64,000 nucleotides of DNA, taken from contig NZ_SUKA01000002.1 in assembly GCF_005049105.1 (NCBI RefSeq), positions 248,001-312,000 on the forward strand, read 5' to 3'. This document shows positions 1-8,936 of the stretch, in pieces. How positions within the stretch are numbered: position 1 is the first letter of the stretch; each line of letters starts with the position of its first letter. The notes below the pieces were generated by a model, which had not been told where the DNA came from, did not search any database, and saw only the letters and a program-made list of their open reading frames with translations. Both the position numbers and the translations under genes were made by a program. This DNA is from Sphingobacterium alkalisoli (GTDB taxonomy: Bacteria > Bacteroidota > Bacteroidia > Sphingobacteriales > Sphingobacteriaceae).

Positions 1-24
1 AGGGGATTAGGTTATCGCCTACAT

Positions 25-693
25 CTATGTTTTACCCAATATAGCTGCCAAATGCTTTATAGCAATTGATGGGCTAGACAGTATGGGCACCTTTTTGTCT
101 TGCTCCGCTAGACTGTCTACCACTCTTGCCATTGATGCCTGGGCAAGTAAGATCACATCTACTTCATCGCTAAGCTCCTTAAGGGCCTTGGCTACCATCT
201 CATCGTGTTTTTTAGCCTTTCCATCCATCAGCGCGTCAAAAGCACCCTCACACAATCTCGTTATCAACGAAATTTCTTTTTTTGCTACTTCAGCTCTTCT
301 AGAAACGAGATCAGCTGTCGGTTCCAGTGTAGTTGGTAATGTGGCGATCACACCTATTTTTTTACCCATTTTTACCGCTTCGTCGGCCATGGCCAAATCT
401 ACTCGGATCACTGGTACGGTACTCAACGTTGCAGCGGTTTCTACTGCTTTTCCAATAGAAGAGCAAGTGACCAAAATATAATCAGCGCCAGCTTGTTCAG
501 CAGCATTTATTTGCGTAACTACCCTTCTTGCTGTCGCTGGAGTGAGCTCTCCTTTAGCTATAACGTCCTTGATCAGACTGTCATCTACCATGTTGAATAT
601 ATTGATTTCAGGCAGATACTGTTGACAAAGTTGATAGAATACAGGCACTAGTGTTGCCGATGTATGTACCAATCCTACTGTTTTGTTTTTCAT
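25..693 (-). CDS. Asp/Glu-racemase-fold protein of the sugar-acid operon
   Basis: The 222-residue product has the Asp/Glu/hydantoin racemase fold signature: an N-terminal VGLVHTSATLVP strand-loop, a nucleophile motif VTCSSIG with Cys77, and TAD/STVPVIRVD-type strands. Two-base racemases have a second cysteine in a late LGCT-like motif. Here that place reads ILLAQASM, so only one catalytic cysteine is visible. Single-cysteine members of the superfamily include arylmalonate decarboxylase, so a decarboxylase or isomerase role is as likely as racemisation. It lies 20 bases after the DUF1537 kinase and is the last visible gene of an operon with a RuBisCO-like protein, which suggests it acts on a branched or four-to-five-carbon sugar acid. 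The start ATG is at 693. Family placement is confident, the substrate is not known. Confidence 0.8.
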   Translation of the reverse strand: MKNKTVGLVHTSATLVPVFYQLCQQYLPEINIFNMVDDSLIKDVIAKGELTPATARRVVTQINAAEQAGADYILVTCSSIGKAVETAATLSTVPVIRVDLAMADEAVKMGKKIGVIATLPTTLEPTADLVSRRAEVAKKEISLITRLCEGAFDALMDGKAKKHDEMVAKALKELSDEVDVILLAQASMARVVDSLAEQDKKVPILSSPSIAIKHLAAILGKT

Positions 694-713
694 TTTTTAA
701 CGTTATTTTTAGT

Positions 714-2075
714 TTACATTAATACTTTAACGAAGTAATCGTTTGTTCCGACCTGCCCCCCTTTAAAGTTTATTTCAATGCCATCTGCTGGATATCCCGA
801 TGTGGCGTAGGCCTTACAAATTGGAGATCCCGGAACAAAAGGGTATAGCATTTCCAGAGCTTCTATACCCATCGTTTTAGCGACGAAGCCGGAAGTATCA
901 CCACCCGCAATTACGATTCTTTTTAACTTTATTTGGCTTAAGATTCCGTTTACGATGGACCCTAAGGCCGTTCCAAATAAACGAGCAGAACCGTTATTCG
1001 AAGATTTTAAAAGATCTGAGGAGGAAAGGTTTCTGCTGTCATCCGGACCTTTACTCGTATGAATAATTAGATTTACTCCTTGATTGAGCAGGTTTATCGC
1101 CTGTCGGACATACTGGTCGATGAGCGCGTCATGATCACTGCATGAAACCAAAAGATCGGTATCTAACTCAATCTCCATGAATCGGCGTGCCAATGCATAA
1201 TTTATCTGTTCTGCCGTTACTGGAGAACAGCTTCCTGACACAACCAAAATAGGGGAAGCCGACTCAGGTTGTGGCCAATTTTGCTCTTTTAGAAAAGCTT
1301 TTTGAGATAATAAATGATTACCCAATGCCATTTCAATACCCGAAGATCCGACCGAAAAAAGCGACTTATCCAGGTCTCTCATTTTTTCGATTAAGCCTCC
1401 TACCAAAGCAAGATGTGACTCACTTATCGTGTCGAATAGAACGATTTTGTTCTCGTCTTCCAGACCGTTCAGTTTTTCCAGACAATGCCCTTCCCCTTTT
1501 TCCAGATCAAGTACATCGATAAGTGCAACAGGTGTAGAAGTTTGCTTGGACAAATGCAAACGTAGATCACTCTCCTCTGCCGGAGTGATAGGATGATTGC
1601 GCATCGAAGGGTGTCTATCCAAACGATAGATATTACCTGTGCTTCCAATACCCATACGGGCAAAGAGGTTTCCAAAGCTACAATATCTTCCCAATGCGGG
1701 AGCAGCCACCAACATAGGGACGAGTTTATTCCTAAAAATCGGTATACCGATATCTATTGCTTTTCCTATGCTTCCAATGTGGGGTGCAGAGTCAAATGTC
1801 GAACATATTTTATAGTGAACATGGCAGGGATTAATTTTCTGAAGTGTACCAAAGGATTTACTAAGTTCCTCTTCCATTTTCTCGGTAGACATGCTGCGAC
1901 TCATTCCTGCAATTCCTATCGCTTGTAAACCTTTAAACTTTTTCAACCGTTCTTCATCCGGTGTGTCAATAAATAAGATAGTTCGTATACCTGCCTTGCA
2001 TAAGAAATCAAGTGCGTCCGTGGATCCTGTAAAATCATCGCCATAAAATCCCAAAAATAATCTCTCGCTTTTCAT
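714..2075 (-). CDS. DUF1537 four-carbon acid sugar kinase family protein (OiaK/OtnK-like)
   Basis: This 453-residue protein is a DUF1537 acid-sugar kinase, a family that phosphorylates tetronates and related sugar acids with ATP. The N-terminal substrate-domain motif FYGDDFTGSTDAL is at about residues 11-23. The C-terminal nucleotide-binding domain shows VVSGSCSPVTAEQI and IAGGDTSG. I chose ATG at 2075 rather than the GTG one codon upstream, because it gives a TGATG overlap with the stop of the RuBisCO-like gene and implies translational coupling. In known D-apionate pathways a DUF1537 kinase (OiaK) makes 3-oxo-isoapionate 4-phosphate for a RuBisCO-like protein (OiaX). The pairing here matches that, but the exact substrate is inferred from context only. 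Confidence 0.88.
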   Translation of the reverse strand: MKSERLFLGFYGDDFTGSTDALDFLCKAGIRTILFIDTPDEERLKKFKGLQAIGIAGMSRSMSTEKMEEELSKSFGTLQKINPCHVHYKICSTFDSAPHIGSIGKAIDIGIPIFRNKLVPMLVAAPALGRYCSFGNLFARMGIGSTGNIYRLDRHPSMRNHPITPAEESDLRLHLSKQTSTPVALIDVLDLEKGEGHCLEKLNGLEDENKIVLFDTISESHLALVGGLIEKMRDLDKSLFSVGSSGIEMALGNHLLSQKAFLKEQNWPQPESASPILVVSGSCSPVTAEQINYALARRFMEIELDTDLLVSCSDHDALIDQYVRQAINLLNQGVNLIIHTSKGPDDSRNLSSSDLLKSSNNGSARLFGTALGSIVNGILSQIKLKRIVIAGGDTSGFVAKTMGIEALEMLYPFVPGSPICKAYATSGYPADGIEINFKGGQVGTNDYFVKVLM

Positions 2076-3322
2076 CACACCTTCTTGCCAAACTTAGCTA
2101 CCGATTGTGCAAATTCCGGATATTGTTGGGCTGCTTCTTCCACAGATAACCCCGTTATCGCCGCATCCCATGCCTGTTTTAATGCTTTTACACCTCCTGC
2201 TGCACCCGCTGGATGACCAAGGATACCGCCTCCGGCCATATAGAGTAAATCTGTGGTTTTTGTTCGCTTATAGGTTTCAGGCGCTTGTCCTCCCCATTGT
2301 CCGGATGATACTACTGGTAAGATAGTATGGGTGCCCGCGATGTTGGTTAAGCAAGATTCAATAGATTTTACCACAGAATCATCCGATTCCCAGAATTTAT
2401 TCTGGATCCCATTCACGTGAATCTGGTCCACGCCGGCCAGTCTCCATAATTTTTGATATGCAGGGAATTCAATACCAAGCAGGGGGTGTCGATTCAGCAT
2501 ACCCCAGCCATTACGATGGCCATGAATGGCGAGCTGACCAAGGTCACAAAGCTTTTTTACCGCCGATATACCCACACTATTGATGCTGATCATAGCACAT
2601 GTACCTTCCGATTGAACAATTTTATCATAGTTCCGTTGCATGTTATCTATTTCGTCACTGATGTTAAATGCATACATTACTTTTTTACCTGTTTTGTGTG
2701 CATGATCATTGATAATTTTCATGACTGCATCTACTCTTTCAGCAAAAGGGGAATTTGCCGAAGAGGAGAGTAGCTCGTCATCCTTGATGAAATCAATGCC
2801 AGCATCCACAAGCACTTTTACGATATCGGCGGTCTGTGCTGGAGAAAGTCCAATACTGGGTTTGATGATTGTCCCGATCAGCGGTCTTTGGTATACCTCC
2901 GTAAGTATTCTTGTGCCCTCAATCCCGAATTGAGGTCCCCTAAAATATTGGGTCAGTGATAGTGGTAGTTCGATGTCCATCAATTTTAACCCTGTAAACT
3001 GAGTGAGTTCATAAAGATTCCCTTGTAAAGTAGAAATCATTACAGGAAGGTTTGACCCAAAGTTTTCTACCGACCAGGAAACTTTGATATATGCTCTTTG
3101 ATATAGCTTTCCACTACTGGCTATACCCGGTATCGCCGGTTGATTAACTGTTTCCAGTAGATCAATGGCTTCTACTTTGGCGGCAAATCGACGTTTTAAT
3201 TCCTCGGTTTCACCTGGTATATTCACAAAAGTGCCCGAAGATTGCTCGCCTGCCAGTACAGCAGCAGCATGATCAATTGCTAAAGGAGTTTCTATATAAT
3301 AATGGGCTACAATTCTTTCCAT
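2075..3322 (-). CDS. RuBisCO-like protein (form IV large-subunit homologue, OiaX-like)
   Basis: The 415-residue product is a RuBisCO large-subunit family member. It keeps the active-site lysine in TIIKPSIGLS (K154), the carbamylation and metal site FIKDDE (K180, with D and E next to it), histidines in AIHGHRNG (about 267-269) and IHVNG (302), a loop-6 lysine (K309 in GIQNKF) and the phosphate-binding glycines MAGGGILGHPAG. The loop-6 motif differs from the GK(L/M)EG of true RuBisCO and no Calvin-cycle genes are nearby, so this is an RLP, not a CO2-fixing enzyme. With an adjacent DUF1537 kinase it best fits the 3-oxo-isoapionate-4-phosphate transcarboxylase/hydrolase or decarboxylase type of apionate catabolism, which would yield central three-carbon phosphates. 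It is the first gene of the operon. A DK-MTP-enolase role is less likely in this context. Confidence 0.9.
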   Translation of the reverse strand: MERIVAHYYIETPLAIDHAAAVLAGEQSSGTFVNIPGETEELKRRFAAKVEAIDLLETVNQPAIPGIASSGKLYQRAYIKVSWSVENFGSNLPVMISTLQGNLYELTQFTGLKLMDIELPLSLTQYFRGPQFGIEGTRILTEVYQRPLIGTIIKPSIGLSPAQTADIVKVLVDAGIDFIKDDELLSSSANSPFAERVDAVMKIINDHAHKTGKKVMYAFNISDEIDNMQRNYDKIVQSEGTCAMISINSVGISAVKKLCDLGQLAIHGHRNGWGMLNRHPLLGIEFPAYQKLWRLAGVDQIHVNGIQNKFWESDDSVVKSIESCLTNIAGTHTILPVVSSGQWGGQAPETYKRTKTTDLLYMAGGGILGHPAGAAGGVKALKQAWDAAITGLSVEEAAQQYPEFAQSVAKFGKKV

Positions 3323-3785
3323 TTTGTTAGTTTCTATTGAATTTTTGTTCGATATATGAAGGTTCTTTTACTTTATAGGTTTATTTAAGTTGAAAATACA
3401 TAACAAAATTCGGAGTAGAAAGCATTTGCTAATATCCTATATAAGGTTGTAAATATGGTACAGGAGCTTTTCGGGATAATTTATCGTTATTGGTATGTTT
3501 TCAATGTAATTTTTTGAATAACTATACAAGTATTGTTTTTTTAGGAACTATTGAAATCTGTACGCGTTAAATATGTTCATTTTGTATAATACATTTTATT
3601 TCGTTTCCTAGTTTTTCACAACCATTTAGCGAGTCTTGCATGTCCTGGTGTATCTGATGATTAAAGTGAGATTTTTTACGGTTTAAACTTTAATAAAGTA
3701 GTTGGGAAGTTTCGCTTCGTTTCAAGCCAATGGCATTTTCTAGAAGCCGGTCAGTTGTTGTTTTTTTGTATATTTGCTTGTTCAT
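3323..3785. other. Intergenic region between the RLP operon and the MscS gene
   Basis: This 463-base AT-rich stretch separates two divergent transcripts and should hold both promoters. A good Bacteroidota minus-7 element, TATATTTG, is at 3769-3776 on the plus strand, only ten bases before the MscS start. I see no clear minus-33 partner at the usual distance. I found no ORF, RNA gene or strong repeat here. Confidence 0.5.
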
Positions 3786-5096
3786 ATGGAAAAATCGAGT
3801 ATCATCAAAATCAGTGAACAAACGACAAGTTCAATTTATCAATGGACGTTCAATCTTATAGAAGCAGTCGGACTTAGCGAAAAGGCCGCACACATTTTAA
3901 CTTCTGCCAGCCTTCTTATTTCTATTTTCATTTTGTTGGCCCTTATCGATTATTTGATCCGGGTCATCTTTAACTCCATCGTTACTAGATTGATCCAAAG
4001 AACGAGGACGAACTGGGATAACTATCTGCTTGATAATAAAGTGGAGGTTCATTTAAGCCGTCTCATCCTTGTCGTGGCTGCTCAGCAATCTTTGCCGTAT
4101 ATTTTCATAGGATTTCCATCGTTCACTTCCGTTCTCGTTAAGCTATTGAGTGTTTTGATGATATTCGCGGTCTATGGTGTTGTGAATGGTCTTTTAAAGA
4201 CAGGACGAGATATAATGCGTTCATCGAAAGGATTCGTAGACAAACCTGTTGATAGCTATCTTCAGGTGCTACAAATATTCCTGATTTTTGTTGTTGGAAC
4301 CCTTATCGTTTCAGTACTTACAGGTAGTTCTCCGTGGTCCTTTCTGCTTTCACTCGGAGCCGCCTCCGCTGTCTTGATGTTAGTATTTAAGGACACAATA
4401 CTCGGTTTCGTCGCCAGTATACAGGTTTCAGCCAATGATTCAGTACGTGTAGGAGATTGGATAGAAATGCCAAAATATGGTGTTGATGGAGATATCCTAC
4501 AGATAAACCTGAACAACGTAAGGGTGCAGAATTGGGACAAAACCATTGTCACTATTCCAACATACACGTTATTGAGCGATTCGTTCAAGAATTATAGAGG
4601 CATGCAGGAAAGTGGTGGCAGACGGATCAAAAGATCTATCCAAATCAAGATATCTACCATCCGGTATCTCCGCCCCGAGGAAATTGAGAAACTTAAAAAG
4701 ATTGTGCTTTTAGCTCCCTATATAGCACAGCGCGAAAACGAAATAGCAGAATACAATGCCCAAAATCAGATTGACCAAACCGTGCTTGTCAATGGCCGAC
4801 GAATGACTAATGTTGGACTTTTTAGGGCATATATCAAGGCCTATGCGCAAAAAAATCCAGATATACATCAAGGGCTAACCCTTATGGTTCGCCAGTTGGC
4901 TCCCAATGAACATGGCTTGCCTCTAGAACTATATATGTTCACGAAAGGTACAGAATGGGCTTTTTTCGAGGATACCATGTCAGATATATTCGATCATCTG
5001 TTTGCTGCGATAAAGTATTTCGATCTTGAAGTATTCGAACTTCCTGCATCAGATGACCTGCGCCTGCTCGTAGCAGAGAGCAAAGTAAGACAGTAG
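3786..5096 (+). CDS. Mechanosensitive ion channel, MscS family (YbdG-like)
   Basis: This inner-membrane protein of 436 residues has an N-terminal helix region and about four to five hydrophobic segments (from about residues 40-60, 85-140 and 160-205). These lead into the MscS pore-lining helix and beta domain: LSLGAASAVLMLVFKDTILGF, then SANDSVRVGDWIEM and ILQINLNNVRVQNWDKTIVTIPTYTL. The long C-terminal region after the beta domain resembles the YbdG/MscM branch. It would open under membrane tension and release solutes on osmotic downshift. I chose ATG at 3786; an in-frame TTG twelve bases upstream is less likely. It appears to be a single-gene transcript, divergent from the RLP operon. Confidence 0.9.
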   Translation: MEKSSIIKISEQTTSSIYQWTFNLIEAVGLSEKAAHILTSASLLISIFILLALIDYLIRVIFNSIVTRLIQRTRTNWDNYLLDNKVEVHLSRLILVVAAQQSLPYIFIGFPSFTSVLVKLLSVLMIFAVYGVVNGLLKTGRDIMRSSKGFVDKPVDSYLQVLQIFLIFVVGTLIVSVLTGSSPWSFLLSLGAASAVLMLVFKDTILGFVASIQVSANDSVRVGDWIEMPKYGVDGDILQINLNNVRVQNWDKTIVTIPTYTLLSDSFKNYRGMQESGGRRIKRSIQIKISTIRYLRPEEIEKLKKIVLLAPYIAQRENEIAEYNAQNQIDQTVLVNGRRMTNVGLFRAYIKAYAQKNPDIHQGLTLMVRQLAPNEHGLPLELYMFTKGTEWAFFEDTMSDIFDHLFAAIKYFDLEVFELPASDDLRLLVAESKVRQ

Positions 5097-5158
5097 ATCA
5101 TACAGTTTACTTTTTTAGAAAGAATTAAAAAGACGAAAGCAGATGAAAAATTCGCTTA

Positions 5159-5893
5159 TCAAATATTTCGTTTACTTTCTATGGTATAGGTAAAAGAATC
5201 TGCGCGATAACAGCCGACATTGTATTCAATGGGGATATTATTGATGTCGTAAACATACCTTTTTCGGATAAGGATAGGTTCACCCTGTTTTATCTCTAAT
5301 TTTGAAGCTATAAATGCATCGGCAGCTGCGGCACTTATCTCTTCCTTTGAGTTGAAAGCCACTATACCGTAGTCCGTTTCGAGTATCTCATAAAGCGGAC
5401 GGTTAAAGTTTTCCGATGCTGAAATGGGTATCTGGGGATTAAATTCAGAGATAAAATATACAAAAGGTGAGTCTTTTTTTCCGCGCAGGCGTTCCAATCT
5501 CATGACTTTTGTGGATACCTCAATGTCAAAAAATGCGGCAACCTCTGCTGACACTTGATGCCTAAATATTTGAAGTTCAAAATTATGGATTTCGATACCG
5601 AGGATGCGCATTTCTTCGGAAAAACTAAGCCAGTTGCTGACACCACTGAATATTTTTTTTTTCTGCACACGTGTCCCCACGCCTTTTTTCCGAACAAGCA
5701 ATCCCTCAGTTACCAATGTACTAATGGCCTGCCGTAAGGTGTTGCGTGATATTTTCAATTGTTCAGACAAGTCGACTTCCTTCGGAAGATACTGTCCATC
5801 CCGATATTCAGGCTCATCTATGAGCTTCCTAATAAGCTCTTCTGCCTGTTTGTGAAAAGGTACGGAGCTTTGGTGATCTATTTGTAATTCCAT
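5159..5893 (-). CDS. GntR/HutC-family transcriptional regulator with UTRA domain
   Basis: The 244-residue protein has an N-terminal GntR winged helix-turn-helix (about residues 12-78; LPKEVDLSEQLKISRNTLRQ, then TEGLLVRKKGVGTRV) and a C-terminal UTRA ligand domain (about 95-235). HutC-type regulators bind sugar phosphates or other metabolites and bind GT-TA-AC palindromes. The gene is divergent from the mannan locus, and a perfect palindrome centred on GTATATAC lies between them at 5971-5984 just after the locus promoter. It probably represses the mannan genes until a mannose-derived ligand is present. The ligand is inferred from context. Confidence 0.9.
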   Translation of the reverse strand: MELQIDHQSSVPFHKQAEELIRKLIDEPEYRDGQYLPKEVDLSEQLKISRNTLRQAISTLVTEGLLVRKKGVGTRVQKKKIFSGVSNWLSFSEEMRILGIEIHNFELQIFRHQVSAEVAAFFDIEVSTKVMRLERLRGKKDSPFVYFISEFNPQIPISASENFNRPLYEILETDYGIVAFNSKEEISAAAADAFIASKLEIKQGEPILIRKRYVYDINNIPIEYNVGCYRADSFTYTIESKRNI

Positions 5894-5931
5894 GTCTTGT
5901 GAACAAAAATAAAAAAAAATAATGTGATTTG

Positions 5932-5962
5932 TTTGTTTTTTAATGAAATGCTAATATATTTG
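5932..5962 (+). promoter_or_regulatory. Bacteroidota-type promoter of the mannan locus
   Basis: TTTG at 5932-5935 and TATATTTG at 5955-5962 are separated by 19 bases. This matches the Bacteroidota sigma-ABfr consensus (TTTG, 19-21 bases, TAnnTTTG). It lies 58 bases before the first gene of the mannan locus and points the right way. Confidence 0.75.
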
Positions 5963-5970
5963 CTTTGTCA

Positions 5971-5984
5971 TATGTATATACATA
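5971..5984. promoter_or_regulatory. Probable GntR/HutC operator
   Basis: TATGTATATACATA is a perfect 14-base palindrome containing GTATATAC, which fits the HutC-subfamily operator pattern. It begins eight bases after the minus-7 element, at about the transcription start, so a bound regulator would block initiation. It lies between the regulator gene and its likely target operon. Confidence 0.65.
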
Positions 5985-6020
5985 CTAATTATATGACTAA
6001 ACAATTATACAATTATAAAC

Positions 6021-7745
6021 ATGTTAAGTACGTACAAGAAGAAGCCCGCTATCGGATTAAATGGTTTTGCTATTGAAGGTTGGAACGCTATCATTTCTCT
6101 TTTGGGAAAGCGAAGCATTGGAAGATGCGTGATGGCAATAGACTGCTATACCGGAATAGACCATGAGGAACTGCAAAATCAGTTTTTGAAACTTGAATCG
6201 GATCTCTTTATCCACACAAAAGATTTATTCATATCGGAGTCGGAGGTGGAAGTATTAACCGCTCGGTTTATGACCGACGATGTACTTTTTGGATATAATT
6301 CCAATATTTCCCTATCCGAATATTTCGACCTTGACAAGTTGAAGGCCGCGCAAAAGTCGGTTGGAGAAGCCAGTGGCAGCGTGATTATATTTGGTCATGG
6401 CGCGCAGTTGGTGGCCGTTGCTGATACCTTAATTTATGCAGATATGCCGCGCTGGGAAATACAGCAGCGTATGCGTAGGCAAGAAGCAACAGCGTTAGGT
6501 ATTGACAATAGTAGAGAACCCTTTTCTTTTCAATATAAGCGTGGATTGTTTAATGATTGGCGCGTGCTGGATAAGCATAAGCGTGCAATTTATCACAACG
6601 TAGACTATTGGCTTGACACTGTTGCTCACGATTCACCTAAGCTAATAGATAGGCAGACATTCTATGCTGGAATGGACAAAGCGGCTGCTTCACCTTTCCG
6701 TGTGGTGCCTTTCTTCGATCCTGCACCATGGGGTGGGCAGTGGATGAAAGACGAATTTGCACTTGACGCGTCTAAGGTTAACTACGGCTGGGGTTTTGAT
6801 TGTGTTCCCGAGGAGAATAGTTTGCTCCTTGATGTCAACAATATTGTCTTTGAGATGCCATCCGTAAACCTGGTATACACCAAGAGCAGCGAATTGCTCG
6901 GAAAGCCCGTAGAAGCGCGTTTCGGAATGGATTTTCCAATCCGTTTCGATTTTTTAGATACGGTGAATGGAGGTAACTTGAGCCTGCAGGTGCACCCGAC
7001 GACCCAATATGCCCGGGACAATTTCGGACTACATTATACGCAGGATGAGAGCTACTATATCATGGAAGCAAAAGAAAATGCACATGTCTACATCGGATTG
7101 AAAACTGGCGTAGATCGACATGTCATGATGGATGAGTTGGATAAGGCAGAGCAAGGTGATCTTGTTTTCGATGCGGATAAATATGTGAACAAAATTCCAA
7201 CGAAGAAACACGATCATTTTCTGATCCCGGCGGGTACAATACATTGTTCGGGGATGAACGCCGTGGTACTGGAGATCAGCTCCACGCCGAATCTATTTAC
7301 GTTTAAGCTTTGGGACTGGCAGCGGCTTGGTTTAGACGGAAAACCGCGACCAATAAACGTGCAGAGAGGTAAACAAGTACTTAACTGGGATTGCGATACC
7401 ACATACACCAATGCCCAATTAGTGAATAATGTCGAAGTCGTTGCCCAAGGCCACGGATGGGTGGAAGAAAAAACAGGTTTGCACAACAGTGAATTTATTG
7501 AAACACGTCGGCATACCTTCTCTTCTCCGGTCATACATTATACGCAGGAAAGTGTCAATGTGCTGAATTTGGTAGATGGCGAAGAAATTATCGTTGAAAG
7601 TCCGACCGACGCTTTCGAACCCATGATTATCCACTACGCTGAAACCTTCATTATTCCGGCTGCCGTCGAAGCATATTGTATTCGACCTCACGGTCTCTCA
7701 GAAGGTAAAGAATGCATCACCATTAAAGCATCAGTAAGAATCTGA
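6021..7745 (+). CDS. manA: Class I mannose-6-phosphate isomerase with N-terminal extension
   Basis: The 574-residue protein has a type I phosphomannose isomerase cupin module from about residue 225 onward. Zinc ligands are visible: Q323 and H325 in LSLQVHP, E343 in DESYYI and H408 in PAGTIHCSGMN. The reaction interconverts mannose-6-phosphate and fructose-6-phosphate. The first 210 residues are not part of the standard enzyme. They contain VMAIDCYTGIDHEEL, where a kinase-like protein would have a P-loop, and an arginine-rich PRWEIQQRMRR segment, which suggests a degenerate nucleotide-kinase-like domain. It is the first gene of the mannan locus, before the MFS and ROK genes, as expected for mannose catabolism. 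Confidence 0.88.
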   Translation: MLSTYKKKPAIGLNGFAIEGWNAIISLLGKRSIGRCVMAIDCYTGIDHEELQNQFLKLESDLFIHTKDLFISESEVEVLTARFMTDDVLFGYNSNISLSEYFDLDKLKAAQKSVGEASGSVIIFGHGAQLVAVADTLIYADMPRWEIQQRMRRQEATALGIDNSREPFSFQYKRGLFNDWRVLDKHKRAIYHNVDYWLDTVAHDSPKLIDRQTFYAGMDKAAASPFRVVPFFDPAPWGGQWMKDEFALDASKVNYGWGFDCVPEENSLLLDVNNIVFEMPSVNLVYTKSSELLGKPVEARFGMDFPIRFDFLDTVNGGNLSLQVHPTTQYARDNFGLHYTQDESYYIMEAKENAHVYIGLKTGVDRHVMMDELDKAEQGDLVFDADKYVNKIPTKKHDHFLIPAGTIHCSGMNAVVLEISSTPNLFTFKLWDWQRLGLDGKPRPINVQRGKQVLNWDCDTTYTNAQLVNNVEVVAQGHGWVEEKTGLHNSEFIETRRHTFSSPVIHYTQESVNVLNLVDGEEIIVESPTDAFEPMIIHYAETFIIPAAVEAYCIRPHGLSEGKECITIKASVRI

Positions 7746-7771
7746 TCAACTAATATTAAGATCAATACACT

Positions 7772-8932
7772 ATGCAAAGCAACCAAGAAAATAAATCACC
7801 CCTCGTGCTGATACCGATATTTCTCAATTTTTTTATCATGGGATTTGTAGATATCGTAGGGGTAGCGACAAACTATGTTAAGAAAGATTTTGTATTGTCG
7901 GAGACTACAGCCAGTCTGATACCTATGATGGTATTTGTCTGGTTTGCCTTATGTGCTGTCCCAACAGGGGTACTCATGAGTAAAATTGGGCGTAAAAAAA
8001 CGGTAGCCGTTTCACTGATCCTCACGGCTTTGGCAATGAGTATTCCTTTTGTGATCTACAATTACCTGGGGGTATTATTCGCTTTCGCTTTATTAGGAAT
8101 CGGAAATACCGTTTTACAAGTTTCATTGAATCCATTAGTGGCAACCGTAGTGCGGAAAGAAAAGCTGACCAGTACACTTACCATGGGACAATTTATCAAA
8201 GCGATTTCTTCGTTTTTAGGCCCCATACTAGTGGGCTTTGCGGCCACGCAACTAGACGACTGGCGCTTTACGTTTCTGTTTTATGGCCTAGCGACCATCC
8301 TATCGATTATTATTCTCTACGCACTGCACACCAACGAGCCAGTCGGAGCTGTTGAAAAGTCCTCATCATTTCGAATGATATTTGCTTTGTTGAACGATAG
8401 ATACCTGACCAACTGTATCCTTGTTATTGTGTTGATTGTAGGGATCGATGTGGGATTGAACACGAGTATACCCCAGCTATTAATTGACAGGGTCGCTATG
8501 CCGCTCGAAGATGCTGCATTAGGCACAAGCCTCTATTTTGCAGCGCGCACCATCGGAACCTTTATTGGTGCGCTTCTGTTGGTCAAGTTATCCGCCGTAA
8601 AATTCCTGCAGGGTACAATATTGTTGGCTGCTATAGCTTTTATAGGCATGATGGTCAGTTCGTCGTTATGGGGCTTGTTGCTGTCTGTTGCGATAGTCGG
8701 ACTTGCTTGCGCGAATGTATTTTCAATTATCTTTTCCCTTGCGTTGCAACACGATATGAAGCATGCCAACGAAATATCGGCATTGATGATCATGGGCGTA
8801 TCTGGTGGAGCCTTGGTGTTGCCATTACAAGGATTGATCACTGATGCGTGGAGCTTCACAGCCGGTATGTCTGTCATCCTTCTCAGCATGTTATTAATAG
8901 GTTCTATTTCATTCAAATTCAAATCAAAATAA
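7772..8932 (+). CDS. MFS transporter, probable mannose/sugar permease
   Basis: The 386-residue protein has about twelve hydrophobic segments and the MFS loop 2-3 motif GVLMSKIGRKKTVAVS (about residues 66-81). It would bring monosaccharide across the inner membrane. It sits 26 bases after the isomerase gene and four bases before the ROK gene, so the three are co-transcribed. The position in a mannan locus argues for mannose as substrate. Charged N- and C-termini and the absence of a signal peptide fit an inner-membrane carrier. Confidence 0.85.
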   Translation: MQSNQENKSPLVLIPIFLNFFIMGFVDIVGVATNYVKKDFVLSETTASLIPMMVFVWFALCAVPTGVLMSKIGRKKTVAVSLILTALAMSIPFVIYNYLGVLFAFALLGIGNTVLQVSLNPLVATVVRKEKLTSTLTMGQFIKAISSFLGPILVGFAATQLDDWRFTFLFYGLATILSIIILYALHTNEPVGAVEKSSSFRMIFALLNDRYLTNCILVIVLIVGIDVGLNTSIPQLLIDRVAMPLEDAALGTSLYFAARTIGTFIGALLLVKLSAVKFLQGTILLAAIAFIGMMVSSSLWGLLLSVAIVGLACANVFSIIFSLALQHDMKHANEISALMIMGVSGGALVLPLQGLITDAWSFTAGMSVILLSMLLIGSISFKFKSK

Positions 8933-8936
8933 CGAT

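Noticed and set aside
83..481. Plus-strand ORF opposite the racemase-fold gene
   Set aside because: It is the mirror of a well-supported gene, serine/threonine-rich and without a domain.
2075..3322. A true CO2-fixing RuBisCO
   Set aside because: The loop-6 motif is altered, no small subunit or phosphoribulokinase is near, and the partner is an acid-sugar kinase.
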